Positions 36,294 to 45,347 of a DNA stretch of 64,000 bases are shown piece after piece. Numbering within the stretch: position 1 is the stretch's first letter; every line of letters begins with the position of its first letter. The notes under the pieces are model-generated. The model saw nothing but the letters and a program-made list of their open reading frames with translations. It did not search any database and was not told where the DNA came from. Both the position numbers and the translations under genes were made by a program. Source of the DNA: Streptomyces sp. WAC05374. GTDB lineage: Bacteria > Actinomycetota > Actinomycetes > Streptomycetales > Streptomycetaceae. The DNA lies in NCBI RefSeq assembly GCF_004353505.1, contig NZ_SMNQ01000008.1:124001-188000 (forward strand), given 5' to 3'.

Positions 36294-37358
36294 TTGAGCA
36301 GCGTGCCGCAGCAGATCCCCGTCGTCGTCCTCGCGGGATTCCTCGGGTCGGGAAAGACGACCCTGCTCAACCATCTGCTCCGCAGCGCCAGAGGCACCCG
36401 CATCGGCGTCATGGTCAACGACTTCGGGTCCATCGAGATCGACGCCATGACCGTCGCCGGGCAGGTCGGCTCGACCGTCTCCCTCGGCAACGGCTGCCTG
36501 TGCTGCGCCGTCGACGCGAGCGAGCTCGACACCTACCTGGAGGTGCTGACCCGGCCCTCCTCCCGCCTCGACGTCATCGTCATCGAGGCCAGCGGCCTCG
36601 CCGAGCCGCAGGAACTGGTGCGGATGATCCTCGCCAGCGACAACGAGCGGATCGTGTACGGCGGCCTCGTCGAGGTCGTGGACGCGGCCGAGTTCGACGC
36701 CACCCGGGAGCGGCACCCCGAGACCGACCGACACCTCGCCATCGCCGATCTCGTCGTCGTCAACAAGGCCGACCGGGTCGCCCCCGAGGAGCTGCGGCGC
36801 GTCCACGCGGCGGTCACCGGGCTCGCCGACCGGGCCGCGGTGATCGACGCCGCGTACGGCAGGGTCGACCCTGAGCTGCTCTTCGACCGCGCCGCCCGCA
36901 CCGACGACGGCGGCCCCCGCCAGCTCACCTTCGAGGACCTGGACGATCAGTACGTCGTCGGGGACGCCCACCCGCACGCGGCGTACGAGACGGTGTCCTT
37001 CACGGCCGGCGAACCGATGCACCCGCGCCGACTGCTGGACTTCCTCGACTCCCGCCCCGAGGGCCTCTACCGGATCAAGGGATTTGTCGACTTCGGCGCC
37101 GCCGACCCGGCCAACCGCTACAGCCTGCACGCGGTCGGCCGCTTCCTCCGCTTCTACCCCGAGCCCTGGCCGTGCGGCGAAGAGCGCCTCACCCAGCTCG
37201 TCCTCATCGGCTCAGGCACCGACGGCGGCGCGCTGCTCAAGGCCCTGGACGACTGCCGCGTCACCGGCCCGCAGGACGCCCCGGAAGAGCACACGATGTG
37301 GGGCGTCCTGCGCTACGTACCGGAGCCCGGGGAAGCGGCCGACGGCGACCGCCCATAA
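36294..37358 (+). CDS. CobW/COG0523-type GTP-binding protein
   Basis: 354 residues. The N-terminal GTPase has Walker A GFLGSGKT (15-22), the zinc-binding GCLCC motif near 70 and NKAD as the guanine-specificity motif; the C-terminal CobW_C domain includes the PEGLYRIKGFVDF segment. Such proteins deliver metals (zinc, cobalt) to enzymes or help in metal stress. TTG 36294 is chosen because AGAAGGG ends about six bases before it; a GTG nine bases further on has no site. A TATCCT at 36241-36246 is a plausible -10. No zinc-regulator site is obvious. Confidence 0.88.
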   Translation: MSSVPQQIPVVVLAGFLGSGKTTLLNHLLRSARGTRIGVMVNDFGSIEIDAMTVAGQVGSTVSLGNGCLCCAVDASELDTYLEVLTRPSSRLDVIVIEASGLAEPQELVRMILASDNERIVYGGLVEVVDAAEFDATRERHPETDRHLAIADLVVVNKADRVAPEELRRVHAAVTGLADRAAVIDAAYGRVDPELLFDRAARTDDGGPRQLTFEDLDDQYVVGDAHPHAAYETVSFTAGEPMHPRRLLDFLDSRPEGLYRIKGFVDFGAADPANRYSLHAVGRFLRFYPEPWPCGEERLTQLVLIGSGTDGGALLKALDDCRVTGPQDAPEEHTMWGVLRYVPEPGEAADGDRP

Positions 37359-37405
37359 GGGCGTTCCCGGCCCCGGCGGGCCATTTCCCGGCGCTGACGG
37401 CCACC

Positions 37406-37433
37406 GGCGCGCCCACCCCCCGGCGGGCGCGCC
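37406..37433. terminator. Bidirectional hairpin between the CobW-type gene and parC
   Basis: GGCGCGCCC and GGGCGCGCC form a perfect 9-bp stem in the convergent gap; a second GGGCGGGCGCGCC copy follows within 25 bases. Confidence 0.6.
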
Positions 37434-37481
37434 GTGAACACGCCCACCCCTCGGGCGGGCGCGCCGTCACTGACCGGACCG

Positions 37482-39935
37482 TTACGACGCCGGGCCCGCC
37501 AGCACTGCCACCGGCTTGTCCAGCGGCGTGCCCGAACCGTCCCGGCGCGGGTCGGCCTCGGGAAGCTCCACCGGGGTGCCGTTCTGCTGCGCGGCGCGCG
37601 CCGGTGCGGCGCCCGCCCAGGCGAGCACCAGGACGTCCTCGCCCTTGAGGAACCGCTGGCAGCGCACGCCGCCCGTCGCGCGGCCCTTGCGCGGGTACTG
37701 GTCGAACGGCGTCAGCTTCGCCGACGTGGCCGCCGTCGGGTCCAGGGAGCCGGCCGCCCCGGCGGCCGTGAACACCACCGCGTCCTGGGCCGGGTCGACC
37801 GCCGTGAACGAGATCACCTCGGCACCCGCCGCCAGCTTGATACCGGCCATACCGCCCGCCGGACGCCCCTGCGGCCGCACCTGGGAGGCCTGGAACCGCA
37901 GCAACTGGGCGTCCGAGGTGATGAAGACCAGGTCCTCCTCGCCCGTGCGCAGCTCGGCCGCGCCGACGATCCGGTCACCCTCCTTGAGGGAGATGACCTC
38001 CAGCTCGTCCTTGTTCGCCGGGTAGTCCGGCACCACCCGCTTGACCACGCCCTGCACCGTGCCGATCGCCAGGCCGGGCGACGACTCGTCGAGCGTCGTG
38101 AGACACACGACCGACTCGTCCTTCTCCAGCGTCAGGAACTCCGACACCTGGGCCCCGCCCGACAGGTTCGGCGCGGACGCCGTGTCCGGCAACTGCGGCA
38201 GGTCGATCACCGACAGCCGCAGCAGCCGCCCGGTCGACGTCACCACGCCCACCTCGCCGCGCTGCGTCGCGGGCACCGCCGAGACGATCACGTCGTGCTT
38301 GGTGCGCCTGCCACCGCTGTCCGGCAGCGGCTCACCACTCGCCGTACGGGCCAGCAGCCCCGTCGACGACAGCAGCACCCGGCACGGGTCGTCCGCCACC
38401 TCCAGGGACGCGGCCGCGACCGGCGTGCCCGCCGACTCCAGCAGGACGGTGCGCCGCTCCGTACCGAACTTCTTGGCCACCGCGGCCAGTTCCGACGAGA
38501 CCAGCTTGCGCAGCTCGGCGTCCGACTCCAGGATGCGGGTCAGCTCCGCGATCTCGCTGTTCAGCCGGTCGCGCTCGCCCTCCAGCTCGATCCGGTCGAA
38601 CTTGGTCAGCCGGCGCAGCGGCGTGTCGAGGATGTACTGCGTCTGGATCTCGCTCAGCGAGAAGCGCTCGATCAGCCTCTCCTTCGCCTGCGCCGAGTTG
38701 TCGCTCGACCGGATGACACGGATGACCTCGTCGATGTCGAGCAGCGCCACCAGCAGGCCCTCGACCAGGTGCAGCCGGTCGCGCTTCTTGCCGCGCCGGA
38801 ACTCGCTGCGGCGCCGGACCACCTCGAAGCGGTGGTCCAGGTAGACCTCCAGCAGCTCCTTCAGCCCCAGCGTCAGCGGCTGGCCGTCGACCAGCGCCAC
38901 ATTGTTGATACCGAAGGACTCCTCCATCGGCGTCAGCTTGTAGAGCTGCTCCAGCACGGCCTCCGGGATGAAGCCGTTCTTGACCTCGATGACCAGCCGC
39001 AGCCCGTGCTCACGGTCGGTGAGGTCCTTGACGTCCGCGATGCCCTGGAGCTTCTTCGACGCCACCAGATCCTTGATCTTGGCGATCACCTTCTCCGGTC
39101 CGACCGCGAAGGGCAGTTCGGTGACGACCAGGCCCTTGCGGCGCGCCGTCACGTTCTCCACGGTCGCCGTCGCACGGATCTTGAAGGTTCCGCGGCCGGA
39201 CTCGTACGCGTCCTTGATCCCGGACAGGCCCACGATCCGGCCACCGGTCGGCAGGTCCGGACCCGGCACGTACCGCATGAGGGTCTCGAGGTCGGCGCCC
39301 GGGTGCTTGATCAGGTGCCGGGCGGCGGCGATGACCTCGCCCAGGTTGTGCGGGGGCATGTTGGTCGCCATGCCCACGGCGATCCCGGACGCGCCGTTGA
39401 CCAGCAGGTTCGGGAAGGCGGCGGGCAGCGCGACCGGCTCCTGCTCCTGGCCGTCGTAGTTCGGCGAGAAGTCGACGGTGTCCTCGTCGATCGACTCCGT
39501 CATCAGGGACGTCGCGTCGGCCATCCGGCACTCGGTGTACCGCATGGCGGCCGGCGGGTCGTCGTTGCCCAGCGAGCCGAAGTTCCCGTGTCCGTCCACC
39601 AGCGGCAGGCGCATCGAGAACGGCTGAGCCATGCGCACCAGCGCGTCGTAGATCGACGCGTCACCGTGCGGGTGCAGCTTGCCCATCACCTCGCCGACGA
39701 CGCGGGCGCACTTGACGAAGCCGCGCTCCGGCCGCAGCCCCATCTCGTTCATCTGGTACACGATGCGGCGGTGCACCGGCTTCATGCCGTCGCGTGCGTC
39801 CGGCAGGGCCCGGGAGTAGATCACCGAGTACGCGTACTCGAGGAAGGAGCCCTGCATTTCGTCGACGACGTCGATGTCGAGGATCTTCTCCTCGAAGTCG
39901 TCGGGCTGCGTGGTCTTCGTGCTGCGGCGGGCCAT
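37482..39935 (-). CDS. parC: DNA topoisomerase IV subunit A
   Basis: 817 residues; DNA-breaking subunit that works with ParE to unlink chromosomes. The active-site tyrosine is in AAMRYTECRM, and the quinolone-pocket region HPHGDASIYDALVRMAQ is intact. The C-terminal third is the blade-repeat DNA-wrapping domain. ATG 39935 (MARRSTKTTQ) is preceded by AAGGAG; the open frame upstream is not conserved. Identification as ParC rather than GyrA is by sequence and by parE in the same region; GyrA would be near dnaA. Confidence 0.93.
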   Translation of the reverse strand: MARRSTKTTQPDDFEEKILDIDVVDEMQGSFLEYAYSVIYSRALPDARDGMKPVHRRIVYQMNEMGLRPERGFVKCARVVGEVMGKLHPHGDASIYDALVRMAQPFSMRLPLVDGHGNFGSLGNDDPPAAMRYTECRMADATSLMTESIDEDTVDFSPNYDGQEQEPVALPAAFPNLLVNGASGIAVGMATNMPPHNLGEVIAAARHLIKHPGADLETLMRYVPGPDLPTGGRIVGLSGIKDAYESGRGTFKIRATATVENVTARRKGLVVTELPFAVGPEKVIAKIKDLVASKKLQGIADVKDLTDREHGLRLVIEVKNGFIPEAVLEQLYKLTPMEESFGINNVALVDGQPLTLGLKELLEVYLDHRFEVVRRRSEFRRGKKRDRLHLVEGLLVALLDIDEVIRVIRSSDNSAQAKERLIERFSLSEIQTQYILDTPLRRLTKFDRIELEGERDRLNSEIAELTRILESDAELRKLVSSELAAVAKKFGTERRTVLLESAGTPVAAASLEVADDPCRVLLSSTGLLARTASGEPLPDSGGRRTKHDVIVSAVPATQRGEVGVVTSTGRLLRLSVIDLPQLPDTASAPNLSGGAQVSEFLTLEKDESVVCLTTLDESSPGLAIGTVQGVVKRVVPDYPANKDELEVISLKEGDRIVGAAELRTGEEDLVFITSDAQLLRFQASQVRPQGRPAGGMAGIKLAAGAEVISFTAVDPAQDAVVFTAAGAAGSLDPTAATSAKLTPFDQYPRKGRATGGVRCQRFLKGEDVLVLAWAGAAPARAAQQNGTPVELPEADPRRDGSGTPLDKPVAVLAGPAS

Positions 39936-40073
39936 CGCGGCTGCGGCTCCTTCACCAACAAGGTTGATCTGACGCCGACCATTGTGGACCGTCCCACTGA
40001 CAACGCCGACCGCGACCCGGAAGAGGGACGCGACGGGGAACCGGGAACTTCGCCGGGTGTCAGTCCGCTTGCA

Positions 40074-40172
40074 TACAGTGGCAGGACTTCCACAGCGGTC
40101 CGCGGCGGGTCGCAGCAGGTGAATACAGTGGCAGGACCACCGCGGCGCCCCGCGGCGGACTTTCCGCACAGC
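40074..40172 (+). repeat. Two 50-bp direct repeats with -10-like boxes before the M16 genes
   Basis: ATACAGTGGCAGGAC occurs at 40074 and again at 40124, each followed by related GC-rich sequence with CCGCGGCGG. Each copy carries TACAGT (40075-40080 and 40125-40130), a possible -10, so tandem promoters made by a local duplication are possible. Confidence 0.6.
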
Positions 40173-40188
40173 GATCGAAGGGACGTAC

Positions 40189-41532
40189 ATGCCCATGGGT
40201 CACACGGCCACAGCCCAGGCCGGCTCCGGCGGCCTGACAGCGACCGAGCACCGCCTGGCCAACGGCCTGCGCGTGGTGCTCTCCGAGGACCACCTGACCC
40301 CGGTCGCCGCGGTCTGCCTCTGGTACGACGTCGGCTCGCGCCACGAGGTGGAGGGCCGCACCGGCCTGGCCCACCTCTTCGAGCACCTGATGTTCCAGGG
40401 CTCGAAGCAGGTCCACGGCAATGGCCACTTCGAGCTGGTGCAGGGGGCCGGCGGCTCGCTCAACGGCACCACCAGCTTCGAGCGCACCAATTACTTCGAG
40501 ACCATGCCCGCCCACCAGCTCGAGCTGGCCCTGTGGCTGGAAGCCGACCGGATGGGCTCGCTGCTCGCCGCGCTCGACGACGAGTCCATGGAGAACCAGC
40601 GGGACGTCGTCAAGAACGAGCGCCGCCAGCGCTACGACAACGTTCCCTACGGCACGGCCTTCGAGAGGCTCACCGCCCTCGCCTACCCGGAGGGCCACCC
40701 CTACCACCACACACCGATCGGCTCCATGGCCGACCTGGACGCCGCCACCCTCGAGGACGCGCGGAACTTCTTCCGCACGTACTACGCGCCGAACAACGCC
40801 GTCCTGTCGGTCGTCGGAGACATCGACCCCGAGCAGACGCTCGCCTGGATCGAGAAGTACTTCGGCTCCATCCCCTCCCACGACGGCAAGCAGCCGCCCC
40901 GGGACGGGACGCTGCCCGAGACCATCGGCGAGCAGCTCCGCGAGGTCGTCGAGGAGGAGGTCCCGGCCCGTGCCCTGATGGCCGCCTACCGGCTCCCGCA
41001 CGACGGCACGCGCGAGTGCGACGCCGCCGACATCGCCCTGACCATCCTGGGCGGCGGCGAGTCCTCGCGCCTGCACAACCGCCTGGTGCGTCACGACCGC
41101 ACGGCCGTGGCCGCCGGCTTCGGCCTGCTGCGCCTGGCCGGAGCGCCCTCGCTCGGCTGGCTGGACGTCAAGACGTCCGGCGGCGTCGAGGTGCCGGACA
41201 TCGAGGCCGCCGTCGACGACGAGCTGGCCCGGTTCGCCGCCGAGGGCCCGACCTCCGAGGAGATGGAGCGCGCCCAGGCACAGCTCGAGCGCGAGTGGCT
41301 GGACCGGCTCGGCACGGTCGCCGGCCGCGCGGACGAACTGTGCCGGTACGCCGTCCTGTTCGGCGACCCGCAGCTCGCCCTGACCGCCGTCCAGCGCGTC
41401 CTGGACGTCACCGCCGAGGAGGTGCAGGCCGTCGCCAAGGCCCGCCTGCGCCCCGACAACAGGGCGGTGCTGGTCTACGAACCCGTCAGCACCGACCACA
41501 GCGAGCAGGAAGAGAAGGGGGCCGGCCAGTGA
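40189..41532 (+). CDS. M16 metallopeptidase, catalytic subunit
   Basis: 447 residues. The inverted zinc motif HLFEH (His62, Glu65, His66) and the downstream glutamate region (ENQRDVVKNERRQRYDN) make this the active subunit of a pitrilysin-like clam-shell peptidase. No signal peptide, so cytoplasmic. ATG 40189 is preceded by GAAGGGA; a second ATG two codons later is also possible. The next M16 gene overlaps its stop codon, so the two subunits are made together, like other bacterial M16 pairs. Confidence 0.9.
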   Translation: MPMGHTATAQAGSGGLTATEHRLANGLRVVLSEDHLTPVAAVCLWYDVGSRHEVEGRTGLAHLFEHLMFQGSKQVHGNGHFELVQGAGGSLNGTTSFERTNYFETMPAHQLELALWLEADRMGSLLAALDDESMENQRDVVKNERRQRYDNVPYGTAFERLTALAYPEGHPYHHTPIGSMADLDAATLEDARNFFRTYYAPNNAVLSVVGDIDPEQTLAWIEKYFGSIPSHDGKQPPRDGTLPETIGEQLREVVEEEVPARALMAAYRLPHDGTRECDAADIALTILGGGESSRLHNRLVRHDRTAVAAGFGLLRLAGAPSLGWLDVKTSGGVEVPDIEAAVDDELARFAAEGPTSEEMERAQAQLEREWLDRLGTVAGRADELCRYAVLFGDPQLALTAVQRVLDVTAEEVQAVAKARLRPDNRAVLVYEPVSTDHSEQEEKGAGQ

Positions 41533-42926
41533 GCGACGCCGCCACGTCCTTGACGTCCATGGAGTTCCACCCGCGGCCCCGCCCCGGGACCGCCAAGCCC
41601 TGGGCCTTCCCCGCCCCCGCCCGCGGCACGCTCGACAACGGCCTGACGGTCCTGCGCTGCCACCGTCCCGGCCAGCAGGTCGTGGCCGTCGAGATCTTCC
41701 TCGCCGCCCCGCTGGAGGCGGAGCCGCAGGGCCTCGACGGCGTCGCCACGATCATGGCGCGAGCCCTGTCCGAGGGCACCGACAAGCACTCGGCCGAGGA
41801 GTTCGCCGCCGAGCTGGAGCGCTGCGGCGCCACCCTCGACGCGCACGCCGACCACCCGGGCGTGCGGATCTCCCTCGAAGTCCCGGTCTCCCGGCTCACC
41901 AAGGCCCTCGGGCTGGTCGCGGAGGCCCTGCGCGCCCCCGCCTTCGCCGACAGCGAGGTCGAGCGCCTCGTCCGCAACCGGCTCGACGAGATCCCGCACG
42001 AGATCGCCAACCCCTCCCGCCGGGCCGCCATGCAGCTCTCCAAGGAGCTCTTCCCGGCCGACTCCCGGATGTCGCGGCCCCGGCAGGGCAGCGAGGAGAC
42101 CGTCGCCCGCATCGACGCCTCCGCCGTACGCGCCTTCTACGAGGCGCACATCCGCCCCGCCACCGCCACCGCGGTCGTCGTCGGCGACCTCACCGGCGTC
42201 GACCTCGACGCGGTGCTCGCCGACACCCTCGGCGCCTGGACCGGCGACCTGGCCGAGCCGCGCCCCGTGCCGCCCGTGACGGCCGACGACACCGGCCGCG
42301 TGGTCATCGTCGACCGCCCCGGCGCCGTGCAGACGCAGCTTCTCATCGGCCGCATCGGCGCCGACCGGCACGACCGGGTCTGGCCGGCCCAGGTGCTCGG
42401 CACCTACTGCCTGGGCGGCACCCTCACCTCCCGCCTGGACAAGGTCCTGCGCGAGGAGAAGGGCTACACCTACGGCGTACGGGCCTTCGGCCAGGTGCTG
42501 CGCTCCGGCCCCGAGGGCAACGGCGCGGCCATGCTCGCCATCAGCGGCTCGGTCGACACGCCCAACACGGGTCCGGCGCTGGAGGACCTGTGGAAGGTGC
42601 TGCGCACCCTCGCCGCCGAGGGCCTGACCGACGCCGAGCGCGAGACGGCCGTGCAGAACCTGGTGGGCGTCGCCCCGCTCAAGTACGAGACGGCCGCCTC
42701 CGTCGCGGGCACCCTCGCCGACCAGGTCGAGCAGCACCTCCCGGACGACTACCAGGCGCAGATGTACGCGCGACTGGCTGAGACGGGCACAGTGGAGGCC
42801 ACCGCTGCGGTCGTCAGCGCCTTCCCGACGGACCGTCTGGTCACGGTCCTCGTCGGCGACGCGGCACAGATCAAGGAGCCCGTCGAGGCGCTCGGAATCG
42901 GTGAAGTGACCGTTGTCACCGGCTGA
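41529..42926 (+). CDS. M16 peptidase-like protein, non-catalytic subunit
   Basis: 465 residues. Same fold as the preceding gene, but the zinc motif is absent: where HxxEH would be, the sequence reads GVATIMARALSEGT. It keeps the C-terminal EKGYTYGVRAFG segment that reaches into the partner's active site in heterodimeric M16 enzymes. GTG 41529 overlaps the upstream TGA (GTGA), with AAGGGGG before it, indicating translational coupling. Together they should form a heterodimeric peptidase that cuts peptides of moderate size. Confidence 0.9.
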   Translation: MSDAATSLTSMEFHPRPRPGTAKPWAFPAPARGTLDNGLTVLRCHRPGQQVVAVEIFLAAPLEAEPQGLDGVATIMARALSEGTDKHSAEEFAAELERCGATLDAHADHPGVRISLEVPVSRLTKALGLVAEALRAPAFADSEVERLVRNRLDEIPHEIANPSRRAAMQLSKELFPADSRMSRPRQGSEETVARIDASAVRAFYEAHIRPATATAVVVGDLTGVDLDAVLADTLGAWTGDLAEPRPVPPVTADDTGRVVIVDRPGAVQTQLLIGRIGADRHDRVWPAQVLGTYCLGGTLTSRLDKVLREEKGYTYGVRAFGQVLRSGPEGNGAAMLAISGSVDTPNTGPALEDLWKVLRTLAAEGLTDAERETAVQNLVGVAPLKYETAASVAGTLADQVEQHLPDDYQAQMYARLAETGTVEATAAVVSAFPTDRLVTVLVGDAAQIKEPVEALGIGEVTVVTG

Positions 42927-42985
42927 TTGACGCGGCCGCTCACCGACGAGCGACGCGGCCCCTCACCGACGAGGGACCGTGAGCA

Positions 42986-43021
42986 GCGGACCCCGGCATT
43001 CCGCCCGATGCCGGGGTCCGC
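42986..43021 (+). terminator. Perfect hairpin terminator after the M16 pair
   Basis: GCGGACCCCGGCAT and ATGCCGGGGTCCGC form a 14-bp perfect stem 60 bases after the stop, followed by a T-containing tract. Confidence 0.85.
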
Positions 43022-43171
43022 CCGTTTGTCCGCTTTGTTGCGGAGGTTCGGTGTCTGCCCTGTGGCGTGCGCTACAAAAAACCGTGTCTGTTTGGTGATT
43101 GAAAGATCGGCCGCTTAGCGTCTAAGCGCTGCCCGACCGGTACCCGCCGCACCCGCGGCACCGGGCAGCGA

Positions 43172-43312
43172 TCGCCGAGTCCCCGTCAGGCGCGAGCCTG
43201 GGGAGCCGGGGACCCATGAAGTCCCTGGGGTGAATCGGACGCCTTCGCACCCGCGGAGGGGCCCGTAGGAGACCTTCCTGCTCCGAACCCGTCAGCTAAC
43301 CCGGTAGGCGAG
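43172..43312 (+). ncRNA. c-di-AMP riboswitch (ydaO-yuaA type)
   Basis: The conserved core is easy to follow: GGGGACCCAT (about 43208), GGGGTGAATCGG (about 43227), CCGAACCCGTCAGCTAAC (43283-43300) and GGTAGGCG. A closing helix TCGCC (43172-43176) / GGCGA (43307-43311) can form. It sits directly upstream of a cell-wall M23 peptidase, the classic target; in Streptomyces rpfA and other wall hydrolase genes are switched off by c-di-AMP through this element. A strong hairpin just before it (GCTGCCCG ... CGGGCAGC, about 43129-43171) may be part of the leader. Confidence 0.9.
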
Positions 43313-43337
43313 AGGGAAGGAAAGGACCAGCCACTTC

Positions 43338-44126
43338 ATGGCGTTCACCCGTGCCACCGGGAAGCACCGTGCCCCGAGCCGTCTGAGCCGTAAGAGCGCA
43401 CACGTCGCCGGAGTCGCGGCCCTCGCCACCACCGGCGTCATCGGAACCCTCGCTTCCCCGGCGCTCGCCGCCGCACCCGACGCCGCCCCGGGCTCGCTGG
43501 AGGACACCGGCCTCAACCAGGCGGTCATCACCGACACGCTCGCCGAGCAGCTCGACGCCCAGGCCGAGGCCCAGGAGCTGGAGGCCCAGGAGGCCGCCGC
43601 CAAGGCCGCCGCCCAGGCGAAGGCTGAGGCGGAGGCGAAGCGCAAGGCCGAGGCCCGCGTGAAGGCCGCCCGCGAGGCCAAGGAGCGCGCCGACCGCGAG
43701 GCCGAGCGCCAGCGGCTCAACGCCTTCCAGCTCCCCATCGCCGGCACGTACGTCAGCACCGGCTACCAGACCGGCGGCGCCATGTGGTCCTCCGGCAGCC
43801 ACACCGGCATCGACTTCCACGCCGCCTCCGGCTCCACCGTGGTCTCCGTGGGCGCCGGCACCGTCGTCGAGGCGGGCTGGGGCGGCGCGTACGGCAACAA
43901 CGTCGTGATCCGGATGAACGACGGGACGTACACCCAGTACGGCCACCTGTCGTCCGTGAGCGTCTCGGCCGGCCAGACCGTGATGCCGGGCCAGCAGATA
44001 GGCCTCTCGGGCTCCACCGGCAACTCCTCCGGACCGCACCTCCACTTCGAGGCCCGCACCGGCGCCGACTACGGCTCCGACATCGACCCGATCGCGTACC
44101 TGCGCTCCCACGGCGTCAACGTCTGA
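43338..44126 (+). CDS. Secreted M23-family peptidoglycan endopeptidase
   Basis: 262 residues. A signal peptide (to about ALA at 45) is followed by an alanine/glutamate-rich coiled coil (about 65-128, AQAKAEAEAKRKAEARVKAA) and a C-terminal M23 (LytM) domain. The zinc ligands are present: His155 and Asp159 in HTGIDF and His236 in HLHF. It should cut cross-bridges in the cell wall during growth or germination. The mRNA begins with a c-di-AMP riboswitch, so expression should fall when c-di-AMP is high. GGAAAGGA lies about 12 bases before the ATG. Confidence 0.93.
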   Translation: MAFTRATGKHRAPSRLSRKSAHVAGVAALATTGVIGTLASPALAAAPDAAPGSLEDTGLNQAVITDTLAEQLDAQAEAQELEAQEAAAKAAAQAKAEAEAKRKAEARVKAAREAKERADREAERQRLNAFQLPIAGTYVSTGYQTGGAMWSSGSHTGIDFHAASGSTVVSVGAGTVVEAGWGGAYGNNVVIRMNDGTYTQYGHLSSVSVSAGQTVMPGQQIGLSGSTGNSSGPHLHFEARTGADYGSDIDPIAYLRSHGVNV

Positions 44127-44144
44127 CCTTCGTGTGCGTTCCTC

Positions 44145-44177
44145 AAGGCCCCGGTCCGGGATACGGACCGGGGCCTT
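44145..44177 (+). terminator. Perfect hairpin terminator after the M23 gene
   Basis: AAGGCCCCGGTCCG and CGGACCGGGGCCTT form a 14-bp stem with a 5-nt loop, 18 bases past the stop. Confidence 0.88.
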
Positions 44178-44329
44178 CGCCGTGTCCGGGCGTCCCGGAG
44201 GCGACGTCCTGGCCAAAAAGAACTCCATGGATTCCGGGTGGCTATCGGAAATTCCGGCCCCCTGCAATAGAGTCACGGAACAGACGTCGAGCGGTTGAGT
44301 TTCGCGCGGATTAAGGTGGGGGTTCTGGT

Positions 44330-45028
44330 ATGCGCATTCCGGCGCACTCGGTTTGCACGGCGATCCGCGACGACATCGTCACCGGCGTGTACGAGCGGGG
44401 CAGCCGGCTCACCGAGGAGCACCTGGCCCGCCGCTACGGCGTTTCACGCGTCCCGGTCCGCGAGGCGCTGCGCACCCTGGAGTCGGAGGGCTTCGTCACC
44501 ACCCGCCGCCATGTCGGCGCCTGTGTCGCCGAGCCGACCGAGCACGAGGCGGCCGACCTGCTGGAGATGCGTACGCTGCTGGAGCCGCTGGGCGCCGCAC
44601 GAGCCGCCCAGCGCCGCACGGAGGCCCACCTCAAGGTGCTGCGCGGACTGGTCAGGCTCGGCCAGGAGCGGGCGCGCCGCGGCCAGCGGGAGGACCTCCG
44701 CTCGCTGAGCGGCTGGTTCCACGAGACGCTCGCCCAGGCGTCCGGCAGCCCGGCGCTGACCACCCTGCTCACCCAGCTCCGGCACAAGATCGCCTGGATG
44801 TACGCGGTCGAGCAGCCGGACCGGCCGGCGGAGGCCTGGGCCGAGCACGGTGCGATCGTCGACGCCGTCGCGCGCGGCGACGCCGACCGCGCCCGGGCGC
44901 TCACCGCGCTCCACGTCGAGCGGTCGCTGCCCCTGCACCGGCTGCGCCGCCCGGAGCGTCCCGAGCGCCCGGCCGGCCATGTGAGGACTTCGCAACATCG
45001 CGTAAACACCGCGAGCGCCCGCAATTAA
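44330..45028 (+). CDS. GntR/FadR-family transcriptional regulator
   Basis: 232 residues. The winged helix is at about 5-70 (AIRDDIVTGVYERGSRLTEEHLARRYGVSRVPVREALRTLESEGFV, split here over helices 1-3), followed by an FCD all-helical ligand domain with LLEMRTLLEPLGAARA and a metal-type His pattern near WFHETLAQ. The ligand and targets are unknown. A purine-rich AAGGTGGGGG precedes the ATG. It is convergent with ptsH, which may be coincidence; many FadR regulators control carbon-source genes. Confidence 0.85.
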   Translation: MRIPAHSVCTAIRDDIVTGVYERGSRLTEEHLARRYGVSRVPVREALRTLESEGFVTTRRHVGACVAEPTEHEAADLLEMRTLLEPLGAARAAQRRTEAHLKVLRGLVRLGQERARRGQREDLRSLSGWFHETLAQASGSPALTTLLTQLRHKIAWMYAVEQPDRPAEAWAEHGAIVDAVARGDADRARALTALHVERSLPLHRLRRPERPERPAGHVRTSQHRVNTASARN

Positions 45029-45175
45029 CAGCGGCACCGTATACAAAGAGGGGGAATTCCGCCCCCTATTTCGCATGCCCGGAAATAAGTGCGCCCCTCG
45101 AAAGAATGGCCGCGGGTGAAGCCGTGTGGCGCTCGGCAATGCGATGGGGAAATGCGGCCGGGTGAGGGCGGCCCG

Positions 45176-45270
45176 GGGTGCGGGCGGCGTCCCCGGCAAG
45201 CGAGGCGGACCCCGGGGACGGATGGGCGCCCGGGGGCAAGGGAGGCGGACCCCGGGGACGGGAACGGGCG
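45176..45270. repeat. Short direct repeats between the GntR gene and ptsH
   Basis: GAGGCGGACCCCGGGGACGG occurs at about 45201 and again at about 45242. The rest of the 320-base gap contains no gene I can support; the ptsH terminator follows. Confidence 0.6.
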
Positions 45271-45285
45271 ACCCCGAGGGACCAG

Positions 45286-45325
45286 AAAGGAGCCGCACCC
45301 ACCGTTTCCGGGGGCGCGGCTCCTT
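45286..45325 (-). terminator. Terminator hairpin of ptsH
   Basis: AAGGAGCCGC and GCGGCTCCTT form the stem (with an inner CCC/GGG), 22 bases past the ptsH stop on the minus strand. Confidence 0.75.
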
Positions 45326-45347
45326 GTGCTGCGGTCGTGCGGGGCGG

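Noticed and set aside
37434..41528. Long frame joined to the second M16 gene
   Set aside because: It is antisense to parC and out of frame with the first M16 gene; the true start is the GTG at 41529 that overlaps the upstream stop.
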